Under the pieces are notes generated by a model. It saw only the letters and a program-made list of their open reading frames with translations. It made no database searches and was not told the DNA's origin. This document shows positions 34,680 through 47,900 of a stretch of 64,000 nucleotides of DNA, piece by piece (the first letter of the stretch is position 1; each line of letters opens with the position of its first letter). Made by a program: the position numbers and the translations under genes. The stretch comes from Pardosa pseudoannulata (Eukaryota > Arthropoda > Arachnida > Araneae > Lycosidae): assembly GCA_032207245.1 (NCBI GenBank), contig CM063504.1:87017575-87081574 (forward strand). The letters run 5' to 3'.

Positions 34680-34869
34680 AGTTAACAGGACCTTCTCATA
34701 ATTTAGGGCTCAATATTATAATGTATCGGTGGTAATGCAATAACCCGAAAATTTCATGACTGAATAATTAAGGTAAAAAATATTATCATATGATTTAGTC
34801 AATATGAAACGTAACAGGAAGTTACAATTTATATACGATGAAACTAATTACAGCAAATATCAAATTGAC

Positions 34870-35292
34870 CAGTAACGTACGCAGAATTTTTTCAAGGGGG
34901 GGGGGTCATAATTCTAAAAAATAATAGCCCGCATAATTTCTACTAAAATTTTTATTTTTGCCATTTTGTCTGACTCAAGGCGGGTTTAAACCCCTAACCC
35001 CCCCTTGCGTACGCCCCTAGTTTTGCTGCACGAGAGATAAGATTTCAAAATAGTCATTGGTAATTGAATCTATCAGCTCCAGTATCGAAAGCCAAGCATT
35101 TTAGTTACGATGGAACATTGATTATTGCTTCTCAATGCAGTAGCGTAAGTAGAATTTTTTCAAGGGGGGGGAGGGGGGTTCATATTTCTAAAAAATAATA
35201 GCCCGCATAATTTCTACTAAAATTTTTATTTTTGCCGTTTTGTCTGAGCTTAAGGGGGGTTAAATTCCTACCCCCCCTTGAGTACGACCCTG
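34870..35292 (+). mobile_element. Composite of two MITE copies with a shared 8-bp duplication
   Basis: Two similar copies lie in direct orientation: 34870-35020 and 35138-35292. Each starts CAGTARCGTA and continues AGAATTTTTTCAAGGGGGG, and each ends CCCCCCTTG(C/A)GTACG. The octamer AAATTGAC precedes the first copy (34862-34869) and follows the second (35293-35300), so the whole 423-bp unit, spacer included, carries one target duplication of hAT length. The inner ends have no duplication of their own. Confidence 0.8.
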
Positions 35293-35300
35293 AAATTGAC

Positions 35301-37490
35301 AAATAATTATCAGTAAGGTTGATTGTAACCAGAAATGTAAAAATTAAAAAATAATGAAAATGGGAGCTAAAGTAATTTTTACTCCAATACCAATAGCTGT
35401 GTTATACAAGAGACAGTATAGTTTTTTTTTTTTTTTTTATCTCGACAGTATAGGTAAGTAATTAATTTGTCGACATGTCCCATACGCTTGATACCACTAA
35501 GTTGCTATAGAAATATAACAACATTCAGTTGTATAAATCTAACGGAAATTAACAAAATGTAAAATTACTGCTAACTTTTAAAGTACTGTGTCTTTATTAA
35601 CAGTTAGTTACTTTGTATACAGGGTAAGCAAGAAATAAATTCCCCACTTCAGAGGGCTCTATAATACGTTCTATTGGTGCAAAGCTATACAATTGGAACT
35701 ACAGATAGTTCAAATAATGCGCTTGGCATTTATTGCATAAAAATTTTTAGTACAAAAATCGGCCTATTGGTGGCGTTGTAATACATATAAGTCATTTAAT
35801 ATGCTTTATAAATGTTAAATAAGATTAAAAAGTAGCATTAAAAGTGCTCAATATGTCCCCCTTCATATTTAACAATATGCTGTAATCGCTGAACCATATT
35901 TTCCACAGCTGACTGGAATTACTTTTTGAAATACGAGGGCTAATGAGACCGGGACCTACATGTTCGGAATCGGCTTTAAAGTTGATTCCGAACATGAGGA
36001 TACGGAAAAAATTGTTGGCTGAAATATATGACGGCTACCATCCTGTTTATACGCCTGAGGTTTCAGGATAATTCCTCGTGTATTTTTTTTTTTTTAGATA
36101 TTCAACAAAATGTCTAAAATCGCAAGTGACAGGTCATCATTGGCAATATAGTGTAGTATACCACATTTCATTCTTATAAAATTGCATAGATAATCTATCA
36201 AACAAATCAATATAGCTGAGAAAATATTTTGGGAAGTATATGATCTTTTGTAGTAGCTCAACTTAAATGAGTGACAATCCTTTGGGAGAGTGGGAATTCA
36301 GACTTTTTGTTTAGTAAAATTGCCAAGAATATCTTTACTCCACTACAGAGACAAATTTCTTCAGACATGCAAAGGAATATTAATAATTAAAAAAAAAACA
36401 CTTAGCATTAATTGAAAACTTTTTCTCTGCTGATAAGAACTGAGACTTAATATTTAATAAACAAACTCGGTGCAGAATATAGAGTACCATATTTCCTAAA
36501 TTAACTTGTCCCAAACACACTCAGATAAACACTCACCATGGTTATTCAAAATGAAGATGTATTATATTTTCTACTGAGAACTTCAAAGACCTCAAGCAAA
36601 TTTTTTTTGTATATTTAACAATGATCTTAACTTTTAATAAAGAACCTGGACCTAAATTACTTATTGCTACAACTCCCATCCCCTAGACTTGAAATGTAAT
36701 TAAATCAGTGACTTTTTATATCTATACCTCTTATTACTGTACAAATATTCTACTTACTTTCAAAGCTATTTAAAATATTATCTTCAAGAGCTCTAAAATA
36801 TTTATTGACAAAATTTTCTACCCTCACACGATTATATATGGAATATTTCATATGGAATTAAAATTTGAGCACATAAATGTACTAAAAAAATATTTTAACT
36901 GACAATCTATTAATTTGGATTTGACAATACCCCTTGTTCATGCCTAGCATACCTCCGGCTCTATGGAGAGCCATAGCTTGTAAACTCCCAGCCTGGATTA
37001 TACTTTTTTTATAGTTTATAATATCAGTTAGTCGTTCTTCTAATAAATTGGTTGACATAAAATAGAGTCTGCTCTTGTTTATTTGTTAATATTTTGACTT
37101 TCGCTTTTGTTGTCCTGGGCTACCAGTATAAATACTCCTTTTATTTCTATTTCAGAGTTTCACGATTTTCACATGCGATATTTTCTCTATGTGTAATTAC
37201 AGATAATTACTTGTACACATAGAGATTGAAAAAGTACTTTGCATTTAAAAAGGATATTTAGACAACTACAGGTGTTATTTTACATTTATTTTGGCATGAG
37301 CCATGATGTTGAGGCAGGTTTTCAATAATGGCAGCCTGTTTTCCTCATTGTAGCAAGTTCTGCCTTTTGAATGTAATTTTACTCTGGTATAACACAACTA
37401 TGAGTTTGCTATCCTTAAGGGAATGATATTTCTAATGGGTGTAATGTGGATTCATCTGCAAATGTGGCAAAATGGTCCAAGATCTTGGCT
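35301..37490. other. Non-coding stretch with a rearranged SINE fragment
   Basis: Apart from the SINE fragment at 35932-35996, no feature was found. The sequence has several poly(T) runs (near 35420 and 36080). Confidence 0.4.
35932..35996. mobile_element. Rearranged SINE fragment with a 12-bp hairpin
   Basis: TACGAGGGCTAATGAGACCG is main-SINE body on the minus strand. It switches at about 35960 to plus-strand SINE sequence (TGTTCGGAATCGGCTTTAAA) and then back to the minus strand. ATGTTCGGAATC (35960-35971) and GATTCCGAACAT (35984-35995) form a perfect inverted pair around a 12-base loop. This looks like a template-switch event. Confidence 0.7.
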
Positions 37491-37860
37491 CTTCATTAGG
37501 ACATTAATGGTTTAAGGGCGTGATTTAGAGGTGTGTCGACAACAAAGAACTTTGCTTTGAGAAATGAACTTCGCTTATGTGGATACAAAGGGATTGTTTT
37601 CTCCGACACCACGATGTCTAAACTTTTGTGTCCTATAGTAGCGAAACAACGGACCAGACTGACAGCCAGAAATATGACCATCGGAACTACAAAAAGGAAT
37701 GCCGCGACATTGGATCTAGCTGATACGAATTCCAGACTCCTGGGTTTGCAGCCGGTGATTGTCTAGCCCAGACTAATCCAGTAGGTTGAAGGTGAGGTCA
37801 TCGCTAGATGATCCAATTATGAAATTGTGGGTGAGGCCCGTCCCCTAGAAAAGAGACGAA
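37490..37860. other. GC-richer patch of unknown origin
   Basis: This segment is clearly richer in GC than its surroundings and holds overlapping frames on both strands (37533-37766 plus, 37496-37681 minus). The plus frame encodes a basic peptide with no recognised motif. It may be a fragment of an older repeat or an exon; there is no splice evidence. Confidence 0.3.
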
Positions 37861-37907
37861 AGAAGATTTTTTTTTTTTTAAAGTTAGTTAGTAACCAGAT
37901 AATTCGG

Positions 37908-38084
37908 TTTGGTTTGGTTTGGAGCGCTACGGTCTACTGTTTTGCACACGAGGGCTAATGAGACCGGGACCTACAGTTTAAAGCCGATTCCGAACGGCTA
38001 CAAACATCCATGCCATCAGCGGGATTCGAACCCACGAACTCCGGTTCCGAAGAGCAACGCTCTACCATTCGGCCATCGTTCGGC
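37908..38084 (-). mobile_element. tRNA-derived SINE, copy F, variant head
   Basis: Minus-strand copy with a (GGTTT)n tail complement at the left. On the minus strand the head reads GGCCGAATGGTAGAGCG followed by TTGCTCTTCGG, unlike the GGTTAGGGTGCTGGCCTTCGG of copies A, D and E, so it defines a second subfamily that is closer to a normal tRNA D-arm. A perfect 13-bp duplication CCAGATAATTCGG flanks it (37895-37907, 38085-38097). Confidence 0.95.
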
Positions 38085-38099
38085 CCAGATAATTCGGAA

Positions 38100-39386
38100 G
38101 TCGCTTGGCCAGTCTCTATCGGTTTTTTTTTTTGCTATAATCACACCTTGGGATCTCTGGAAATCTGTTGAGAGTAGCCAGAGTCAGCTACCTCGGAGGT
38201 CATCTTGACCATCCTCTCCATCGGAGAGTTTTTTTTAGCGAAAATCCCGCCTTGGGATATATCTCTTGCTGAGATTGAGAACGATACCCTCTGCCTTGGG
38301 TTTTCTTTTGATATAATCCTCTTCAGGATTGATTGCATATTCCTCTTAGGAACTCTGTGTTTGATATTCTTCGAAAAAACCAGTTGTTATTTCATATTAT
38401 CTCATCTACTTGAGAATACTTTCTACTTAATTACTTCAGAGAACTTCCACGCGAGCCACCGAATTATTTCTTCCGTCGGATCGCTAATATTTTGGCACGT
38501 CTCTATTCAGGCCTACATGTATCAAATCACATACCTGTGATCAGAATTTTTTTTGTGTGTATACAGAAATTATGTATATAGCAGAGGTGTAAATATATTC
38601 ATTATTCCAGAAACATCCGATTTTCATTGTGTCACCTAAAACAGGGACCGGCTGCATTACAATGCTTTGGATCTCAGTACCATTTACTAATTGGGATAAA
38701 ATATCCTCCTGTACAGCATTTAATTTAAAATGTTAAGAAAGGTTTATTTACATTTAAAAATTATAAATACTAGATAAGTTTAACTAGTTTACATAGAATT
38801 CCAGTCAGACAATCCCTCAAACAGAATCCATGTTTAGAACAAAATAATCATGAACAGCATGAAAATTTTACTTTTCGTTAAAACTATTTCTTCATACAGT
38901 CAGGAAGTGCTTTCTACCCTGATACTCATTATCAAGCACAAGATATATTTTTGTTCATAAAATATGCTTAATAAATTTTTTAAAAAATTATGGCAATTAG
39001 TTTTTAAATATAAAATAGTTGTTTAATATATGTTGCAATACTATAATTTTATTAATTTTCAGAAGCAGAGAATAACTGATCCATAACCCTGTATCATTCT
39101 GATACAGGGTTATGGATTGGTCCTACGAATATTTGTACAAAAAATGTGCACTAGAAACGGCATTGTAACTATAAAAGTAAACAGTCTTAACAACAAATTT
39201 GATGGCCAGGCAATGATGAATTTTGAAGCTTATTTAGTATTTTTAAATTTATCTGCTTGTAAATTTAACATTTTTTCAAATATGGTTAAAATAATAGGTA
39301 AACTATTATATACTTCAATTTAGTAAGTTATTAAAAATTTAGTATTAAAAATGCTTAATGTATATTTTATCTGTATGACTATTTTC
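38100..39386. other. Non-coding stretch
   Basis: Around 38120-38320, a T-run followed by a TA(A)TC.C.CCTTGGGAT-like motif recurs at roughly 100-bp spacing, suggesting an old tandem repeat. Nothing else is supported. Confidence 0.35.
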
Positions 39387-39438
39387 CTTTATAACAGTAG
39401 TTTCTATAGACCCTCTGAGGACTGTATTACTAATAAGG

Positions 39439-39623
39439 TTTTGGTTTGGTTTTGGAGTGCTATGCTACAGTGTACTTTTTGCAACACGAGGGCTAATGAG
39501 ACCGGGACCTACTGCTTAAAGCCAATTCCGAACGGCTACGAACACCCATGCCATAGTGGGATTCAAACCCACAAACTTTGGTTCTGAAGGACTGCACCGA
39601 AACCATTCGGCCATCATTCGGTG
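39439..39623 (-). mobile_element. tRNA-derived SINE, copy G
   Basis: Minus-strand copy with changes in both promoter boxes (GTTTGAATCC for the B box). A perfect 12-bp duplication TTACTAATAAGG flanks it (39427-39438, 39624-39635). It lies inside the hAT element and so is younger than it. Confidence 0.93.
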
Positions 39624-39931
39624 TTACTAATAAGGGAGTATGTGGTAAATAAAAATTAATTTGAGGGTGCTTGTGCAGCATTTTGGTGGATCATGAAATG
39701 TTTAATAAGAAATAGAATAATTGTCACATTTATTATTTTTATGAAAGTTAAAATAAATAGCAATGAATAAACTGGTGGCCATTATTAGGTTAAAGATGAA
39801 GATTAGCTTTTTTGTTGTCAACACTTCATTAGTATATGATCTTTCACAAAGATTAAGATATTTTCCACTTGGTTATTAAAACCTTTTGTAAGTAAATTTA
39901 CAAACCCCCCATACTGATAGGATGTAATTTC

Positions 39932-40144
39932 TTGAATTCTTTACAAATGAAGAGGTGTTTGAACAAGGATGCTACAAATTCTGGTTACAGAAATATATAC
40001 CAATTTATATTCTGCCTTGTGGGTCACAGTACAAAAGCTGATAATTACTTGTCTTCTTATTTAGTAGAATGTGGATTTAACATAGTTAACAGCCTCATAA
40101 TGGAAAAAAGAAACTGGGAAAACAGTGCTCAGGACGATTTATGA
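39932..40144 (+). pseudogene. hAT transposase C-terminal remnant
   Basis: The 70-codon frame includes LSSYLVECGFNIVNSLIMEK followed by RN and, eight residues on, DDL. This matches the layout of the C-terminal dimerisation region of hAT transposases, where a (S/T)YLCE(S/A)GFS-like motif precedes KxRN and DDLR. The catalytic core and zinc finger are missing and stops surround the frame. It is a relic inside the terminal repeats at 39395-40416. Confidence 0.7.
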
Positions 40145-40424
40145 ATGTTACACATAGATTTCGATCATAAACTCATCAATCCGGCTTACCTGTCTCCTTA
40201 GTAGTAGTATTGAAAACTGTTTTTATAATTGAAAACACAAGGTAATAATTTCAATAAATATTACTTTAAAGATCTTTTTTTTTTATTTTACTATTAAAAA
40301 TATCAGTTAAAATTTTAATATTGTTATAATTGTATAGTTATTTTCACTGGAGGATTCATGGCAAGGTATTTGGTATAAGCAAATGCGTATGGGCAAAAAA
40401 AATTTGGGAACTACTGTTTTATAA

Positions 40425-42914
40425 AATAATTTTAGACCTAGAACCAAACTTAGTTACCATTACAAACATTCAGAGAAAGTAAGATAACAAAAATAAATAT
40501 CTATTTCTTTTTTTAGTAAAAACATTTCTAAAAAGGTATTAAGTACATAAATTGAAAATTTAGAAATATTAATTTTAATTTTATTTCATATGCTACAAAC
40601 CAAATAGTTGTTCTTTTTCTAAAGGATACAAGTTAGAAATACACATGAAAAGTTTAAAATATTCATTAGTACAAACATTTTTGTTATAAAAAATTAAAAC
40701 TTATGATTTTACTGTATGTTGCAGTAATATTTGTTATAAGATTATGAATATTAAAAACCCATTTTTGCTTCTCATCAGCTATATTTTGTAATATAATGCA
40801 ACATACTGCATGTTGTGCAGTAAATGTGTATTCCCATATCCTTTTTTTTTTGGGGGGGGGGGGGTTAACAAGAGAAGCATTTGCAAGACTCAAGCCCATT
40901 CTATTTACATTTTATAGATCTTAAATATACGAGGGAACCTGCTTCAGAAGTTTTATAAGGGACTAAACAATTAAAACTTCCATGGGAAAAAACCAACAAG
41001 AAAAATGCCTTTTTTTATACACATGTACACATGCATTAGATATCTTTATAGATGTTATCTAATTTCACTTGTTTTAACTATAAAAATAAGTTTATTTTTA
41101 ATGGCCTTACTATCATATATTCTCATTATTTTTGGTCTTTATATTCAAATGCTTCTTACAATTCTTAATATCTTTAATAAATAGCCGTTAAGCATTATCA
41201 CAGACATGTCCAACTCCCCCCCCTCCTCCTGACCTAAATGCAAAATAATTTTCAGTTTCTGGTCAATAGATAAATCCTTACACTAATTCTCTTGTAGACA
41301 TGTTTAACTATTATTTAATTTAAACATGTCTCTAAGTAGTCTTAATCAAAAACAGTGGCAATATATTAATGCCTCAAAAACTCCTTGAGTGTTTCCAGGC
41401 TAAAATGAGTCAGAGTTAAGACAGATCTAAACTGGATCTCCAACTAATTCTAGCCTGCAATAGCAGCACTGAATCTTAAACATTACAAATGAATGTGACT
41501 TTACAAAACACACACACACAACAAAAGCTTCTTTTAGTGTGAAAATTTGCACTTTATAAGTATTCATAAATGGGTAGTTTCTGATTACCACCATAGAAAT
41601 CTTATAAGAAATTGTTTTAATAGAGAATGCATTTTTTGTCATGCAACTTTTATGGCTTGCACATGGGTCTCAAAGCTAGCTTGGAATCATCCCTTCTCAA
41701 ATCGCCTAAAAATAAATACACTAAGCAACTCTAAAAGTAACAAAGTTTTTTTTTTTTAAATCAATGCCATTGATAATATTCACTCAAGTGTGTTTTTCAC
41801 CTGTTTTAGTGACCCTGTTTCATGAGGATGGCAAATAGCACTTGTGTTGGCTAAAAATTAAACTTCACAATAAAGTCAAAAGGAAGCTTTGTTTGAAGCA
41901 GAATAAACTTCAGCGAGAAAGTATTTAGGAGCAAAACTTTTTAAATTCAAAATTACACTATTACTGATAAACAGTAAAAATCAGGAGCACAGAAATAGAA
42001 ACCTTAAACAAGTTCAACTATACATGTGCATATATATATATTACTTTTGAATAGTTCACATTCATAAATGTATATATGTTAGAAACCTGTTCTTCAAAAA
42101 GAAATATTACTTCATTATGCTAATTTTTCGAAAACCCATAGCCTCAGCTATTTTTTTTTTTAAACAGGGCAATGTATAAAAATTTGAAGTAATTGTACTC
42201 CAACCAACTGCTCTAATTCTGATTGGTTATAATCATACATACCAGTAAGATTAAACACCCATGAACTCCAGTTGTAAAATAAAGAGTACAGCCAAAATGA
42301 ATGAGAAAACAAATTTATTTAATTTCAAGATTTCAAATGAAAACCAAAACATTTAATAACCAAAAGCACACATCCCCAAATGCATAATGTGTTCTTAATC
42401 ATATATTTACATAAATATCACCAAGAGTTACTTAAACATATCTATAATATAATCTATATATAAAATTTCCCTTTCCAAATAGAAATTAAAATGCATACAA
42501 ATGCTGGTCATAAATATTATCCATATGGTCACACACGAATGTCACATGTATTAATCATGGCATGCAATTAGAATCTTAAAATAAAGAAGTTATTACACAA
42601 TAACATGAAAGAAGTACATAACGGCTCTATCATGTATAATAAACAAAATAAAACTGCATAACAACCTCAAACCATTTGCATAGATATATATATATAGAGA
42701 GAGTGAAAAATAAAATATCTAACATGTGTAAAATTTTGATTAGCTTTCAATTAACTTTTTTAAAAGCGAACAATTTTGTTTAATACCTTAAAAAATAAAA
42801 GTATGGTACCTCTTAGGCTTTTTAAGATTTTTCAGCTTTTTTTAAATTTTAAATTTATTTTCCACTTGGAACTATCAATATTTTAGAGATGTTAAAAAAA
42901 ATTAAATAGGTATA

Positions 42915-42951
<37 letters not shown>

Positions 42952-44886
42952 TACCCATGACATTTATTATGCAACACTTTTTCATGGTCTGCCAGTTAAC
43001 AGCCTTTCTCTACATTAAGAAACACTGCCACTTGTTTTTGTGGAATATACTATTGCTGTAATAAGTTAAGAATAAAAATACCAATGCTTTTACATGATTT
43101 TCAGAAGTAAATCAAGATGATCTTTAGTAAAACATATTTTAGCCCAACATTTTGGACAGTATTTTAATGCATGCAATGGCAAAATAAAACCAGTGGTAGG
43201 ATTTCACATATTTGCATAATTCTTGAACTACTTTTTTTTTCTTCATTTTTGCATATTTCAGCAAAACTATATTTTAAAAGTACTAGTGTAAAATTGTCAG
43301 ACATTGTCAGCTACTCAAACTTAACAAATGGTTCATGCTTGTAAAAAAATAGTATAACAATAACTTTCATTTGTAAATCCTGCCACTGGATTAGATAACA
43401 ATGTATATTAGGGGGTGACTGTCCGGCTTACATATATATACTCTAATATTGCACAACGGAACTTCCAGCGACTTGAACTAGTTATTTCAAAATATCTAGT
43501 TAATGTTCGAAATATAATTTGTGTGTTGAACATAGTAATTGCAGTCACTGAATAAGATTATCAAACTTATGCTTTGGTTTTGAAATGTTTACCCATATAT
43601 CTGTATTTAATTAATATTCTGGTTAAGCAATCACCCCACAATTATAAATATATAAATATTGTTAAATATATTAATAAATATTTGTACATAATTGATTTTC
43701 TAAAAACAAACACAGTCATTTATAAGGATGCTTAAAAGCTATATGTATTAATCATGAATTTTTGTATAACAAACCTGATGCAGCAAAATTTTGCTATCAT
43801 TTTGCTGGAGGAAAATTCAAATTTGTCGCTACAGAATTATTCACATAAATCTGAATATAAAATCAAAAAATATTGAGCAGAATACCAAAAATGTCAGTTT
43901 AAAAAAGTACAAAACAGAATGTTTATACACAAACAATATGTACAATCCAACAAATCGTTTGATTCTTTTTATGTAGGCATTTACCAATATATCACTAGTA
44001 GAGTATACAAAGAAATCTACAATAATCAGAGGAAAATATTAATCTACTTTATTACATAGTTAACATATGTATGAAAAAAGAGTGCAGAAAGTCTATTCGA
44101 TGGAAATTCTTAGTTATACAGAGTTCAAATATCTTCACATAAATGTATTTCTCCCTTTATTAATTATCTTAATTTTAGTAATAAGGCAAGAAAAATTGGA
44201 ATTTATTGCATAGAAATCATAGTAGTAAGAAAACTGATTAATAAATTCTCCTTTGAAAAATAACACTATCAAGCTGCTCCATCAAATGATAAACAATAAC
44301 AGGAAAACAAGTTGGGATTATGTACAGCATAAATATAGACTCTTAAATACATAAATCAAAAGTAAGCTGAGAATAGGCTTTGTAAACTTGGCTTGTACTA
44401 ATGCAAATCTCAAAATTGAAAAAAAAAAAAAAAGTCTGAAACTTAAAATATAAAACACCAGGCACATGCACAAAATTTATTATTTGACTAAAATTTAATT
44501 GTTACTTACAATCTGTTACATTTAACACCGATACAACTTTTAAACTATGAAAAAAAATAGCACATTATTCTTTTAAAAATTTGAAAATTATACATATGTC
44601 CAAGTTTTGGAAGCAAAATTAAAAGTTTACACACTTTTGTTTACACAAAAGTTTAGCCGAAAACTGCCGACTCCAAATAAAATTTTAACATTAAATGCAA
44701 GATAATTCTTCAATATGAAAAACCCAGAGCAATAGAAACCTACTGAACATTTAATGACTCATTCCAGAATACAGCTGAGAAAATGTTTTTGTACAACAAT
44801 CATAAAATGAAAAGAACTCTTCTTTACCCCCTCCCTTTTACAGAAAACTTGCTTTGGTCAACCTGACTCTCTTCAGCTCTTAAAAA
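40425..44886 (-). other. AKAP1 3' untranslated and downstream region
   Basis: This stretch follows the AKAP1 stop codon on the minus strand. It is AT-rich and contains no recognisable transposon, unlike most of the window, which suits a long 3' untranslated region for at least part of it. Several minus-strand AATAAA sites occur (for example near 44476 and 42312), so the end cannot be fixed from sequence. A 30-base T tract lies at 42919-42948. No open frame here is credible. Confidence 0.35.
42919..42948. repeat. 30-base poly(T) tract
   Basis: An uninterrupted run of T on the plus strand (A on the AKAP1 sense strand). It could be the tail of an old retrocopy, but no body was identified beside it. 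Confidence 0.85.
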
Positions 44887-44955
44887 CTATTCCATGTCAG
44901 ATGCTATCCATTTTGCCAGTCCTCTAGATACCAATTCTCTGTTGATGAATATGCT
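44887..44955 (-). CDS. Akap1: AKAP1 terminal exon
   Basis: 69 bp of coding sequence ending in TAG at 44889-44887. It encodes SIFINRELVSRGLAKWIASD and two more residues, the conserved end of AKAP1 (vertebrate LINRSLVERGLAQW). The acceptor is TCTTTTTAG|AGC. Confidence 0.93.
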   Translation of the reverse strand, partial: SIFINRELVSRGLAKWIASDME

Positions 44956-47900
44956 CTAAAAAGAGAAATATTTTTTATTTTATTCAAACTAGAATGATTT
45001 CTAACTTAATTTATTCATTAAATTGAAGAGTATGAAATCCATTTGCACTAAGTAGAAACTACAGGTTTACTAAAAACACAAAATTCCATTGGATATTTAA
45101 CACATACTAGGACAAAAATATCTGAATTCCTAAACTTATTTAAGACAAGGTTTTATTAATGAGACTTTATAAATTTACAGTTGTTTGTAAATATGTTTTC
45201 TGCTGTTACAACTTTAGAGTGAATTATTTCTGTGATACAAAGCATTAATCATAAATTAGAAAAAAAAAAAAATACTATGCCTCAATGATGAAAGATTATG
45301 GCATTTCACCAACTTAATAGGGTTTGAATGGGGAAGAATCATCAACCTTTAAGAAGGATAGTATGCAATAGTGTCTGCAGCATAACAGCACCAGTGACTG
45401 GAATGTGGAAGTAACAGCTGGATGAGAATAGGACCACTCAGAAATCTGAGAGTAGATATTAAAAATAATATTGTGCAATGATAAACACCTGGTCTGCAAG
45501 GTGCTGATGAATCATACAGCTTCATTGCATTGGTCTACTGCTACATGTATATCACTGTAGAACACCTAAAGTTATGGAGAGTAACTGTGTACCATGATTG
45601 ATCCCAGCTGCTATAAATTGTGGGTAATCTTTACAGCAACAGGTACATCAATGAATTGCTCAAGCCCAAAATTGTTCTTTTCAAGGCTTTCTTGGTAGTC
45701 TTTTCATAAGGACGATGTATGCCCACATGTTGCAAAGTGTTGACTTCTTTCCAGCAGAATACTTACAGCTTCTTCATTGGCTTGCTTATTACCTGGATAT
45801 CTTGCTGGGAGGATCATGTAGGATTTTACTGGCTGGTGTCCCGCTTGTGTTCCTTGTCATGCAGTTTCAACAGAGCCCAACAAGTTTGGGCATGAATACA
45901 AACAAAATGGAATGCTCTTCCCCATGCAAACATTCAATATCTGTTTAAGACATATCATATAGCAGCATTTTATTGCACATGTAGTGGCTACGTTAAATAT
46001 TGATATCAGATTTTTTTTTCTCTTTGAAAATGTTATCAATTGTTTGTACCAATACAAGTCCTTAGTGCAAATTAAATTTATTTCTGAAAATTCTTCAATG
46101 GTGTTGCATTTTTTATCCAGGAAAAAAAAAAGTAAATAAACTATCTTTCTGCCTATATTAGTAGTCTAAATTTTTCATGTTCATTTGAGCATATGAAATT
46201 GAATTTTGAATATATCAGAATTTGGTAAAGATTTTAAACCCACTGAGACTAAACTCTTAAAAAATTGCACTGAAGTAAACCTAACATCTAATTTTTTAAT
46301 GGTTAAATACAAGAATCTTGAAGAAAAAAAAATTTCAATTTCAGCCTTAATTTAATAATGTATTAAGGTGTTAACAGTACAGTTGGATGTCAGATAAATA
46401 ATTCAAAAGTAAGATTGTTGCTCTGAAGATTAGCTGAAGTATTTAACAGATTATATTTGGCCAGTTAAATGACTGAATTATTGTTAAACAAACTCCTTCA
46501 TTCCTAAATGGTGTGTGTGTGTGTGTGTGTGTATACACACATATATGAAACTATTACACTTTGAAGTTAAAAAAAATACTGTTAACAAATTAATAAAGGT
46601 TTAAAATAAGACTCAATACTTACACTAGCTCCAGTGACTTTATACAAATTTACAAAAGGAACTTTATCCTCGTGATAACCAACAACATAACCCTGTACTA
46701 TCTGACCCTGCGCTAATTCTTCGAAAGCTGCAGTTGCTTCAGGAGACCATTCAGTTTCACCTAATAAAATAAATAAAATTATTATAAATTAGACTGAATA
46801 ATTGAAATAATACAGAAATACATTTCAAAAGGATTTCTTAACAAAATAATAAGTACCATCTGGAACAGTGACACTGCCTAAATAACACTCTGTAGCTTGG
46901 AATGGCACACACATGAAATCAACCCTAAAAGTAAAAAAATATTATATAAATAAAATAAAAATTCTAGTTAAGGATAAGATGCCATTACAACTGACAATAA
47001 CAAATCAAAGGATCAAATTAAAATGGAATCTAGTATATTAGCTTTAAAATGAAGTGAAAATTTTTCCCTTCTAATACATCAATTTTTTAATTTTTAAACT
47101 TGTACAATTGTTTAATATTTTAAGGTCAGTTATTACAAGTCGTTTTATAATTATATCACCAGGAGTATCTTTAGAAATTGAACTTTAACACTATAATTTA
47201 TTCCTAAATGTGAATAAAATTGAGTTATTAAATACAAATGAACATTTAGAAAAATCAAGGCCAGAAAATATATTAAATGGAATGTGAACTTTTTGCTCAA
47301 AGTAAATATAAAAATTAAGTTTACTAAATGTGAACTAAAGTAGCCCTACATTGATACAAAAATGGCATTCAGAGAGAAATACTGATTTACACTAATGAAA
47401 CTACTCCATCATTATTTTCAAAATTTATTATTAGAACTTAGAGATTAGTTTTTCAAATGAAAAAAATATATAAATTCTGAAATGTTAATATTCAAATACC
47501 TAAATATGGCAACGATTTTATGCACATATGTTAACATATATGATTCTATTATTAAGATCAGTTTAAATAGGATTTAAAAGAAAAATTCTCTTGATATAGA
47601 CTAGTTTTTTTTTTTTTTATAAATTACATTATCATCTGTATGTGCAGTGTTAAATGCAATTACTTCATCTATACATACTATAGATATAAAAAAAGAATTA
47701 TTAATCATTAAGATATACAATATTCAATTAGTTACCTTATTTGTTTAAGAGTAGCTCTAGGCACAACTGCATATCCACCATAGTCCAAAAATTTAAGTCG
47801 ACATTCATCAGTTTCTTCAAAAACTTCATCAATTTCAGCTCTAAACCACCCACCTCCAATTTTTGCAGCACATATAAAACCTATTCACAAAAAAAGAATA

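Larger units (their letters stand above)
39395..40416 (+). mobile_element. hAT element with transposase remnant, hosting a SINE
   Basis: The left end CAGTAGTTTC and right end GGGAACTACTG are inverted with one mismatch. Flanking octamers CTTTATAA (39387-39394) and TTTTATAA (40417-40424) match at 7 of 8. A plus-strand frame at 39932-40144 carries a hAT transposase C-terminal signature. SINE copy G is inserted near the left end. The element is decayed and about 0.8 kb without the SINE. Confidence 0.88.

Noticed and set aside
37496..37766. Overlapping frames on both strands as a gene
   Set aside because: No splice signals or domain, and the two strands are equally open, as expected from locally higher GC.
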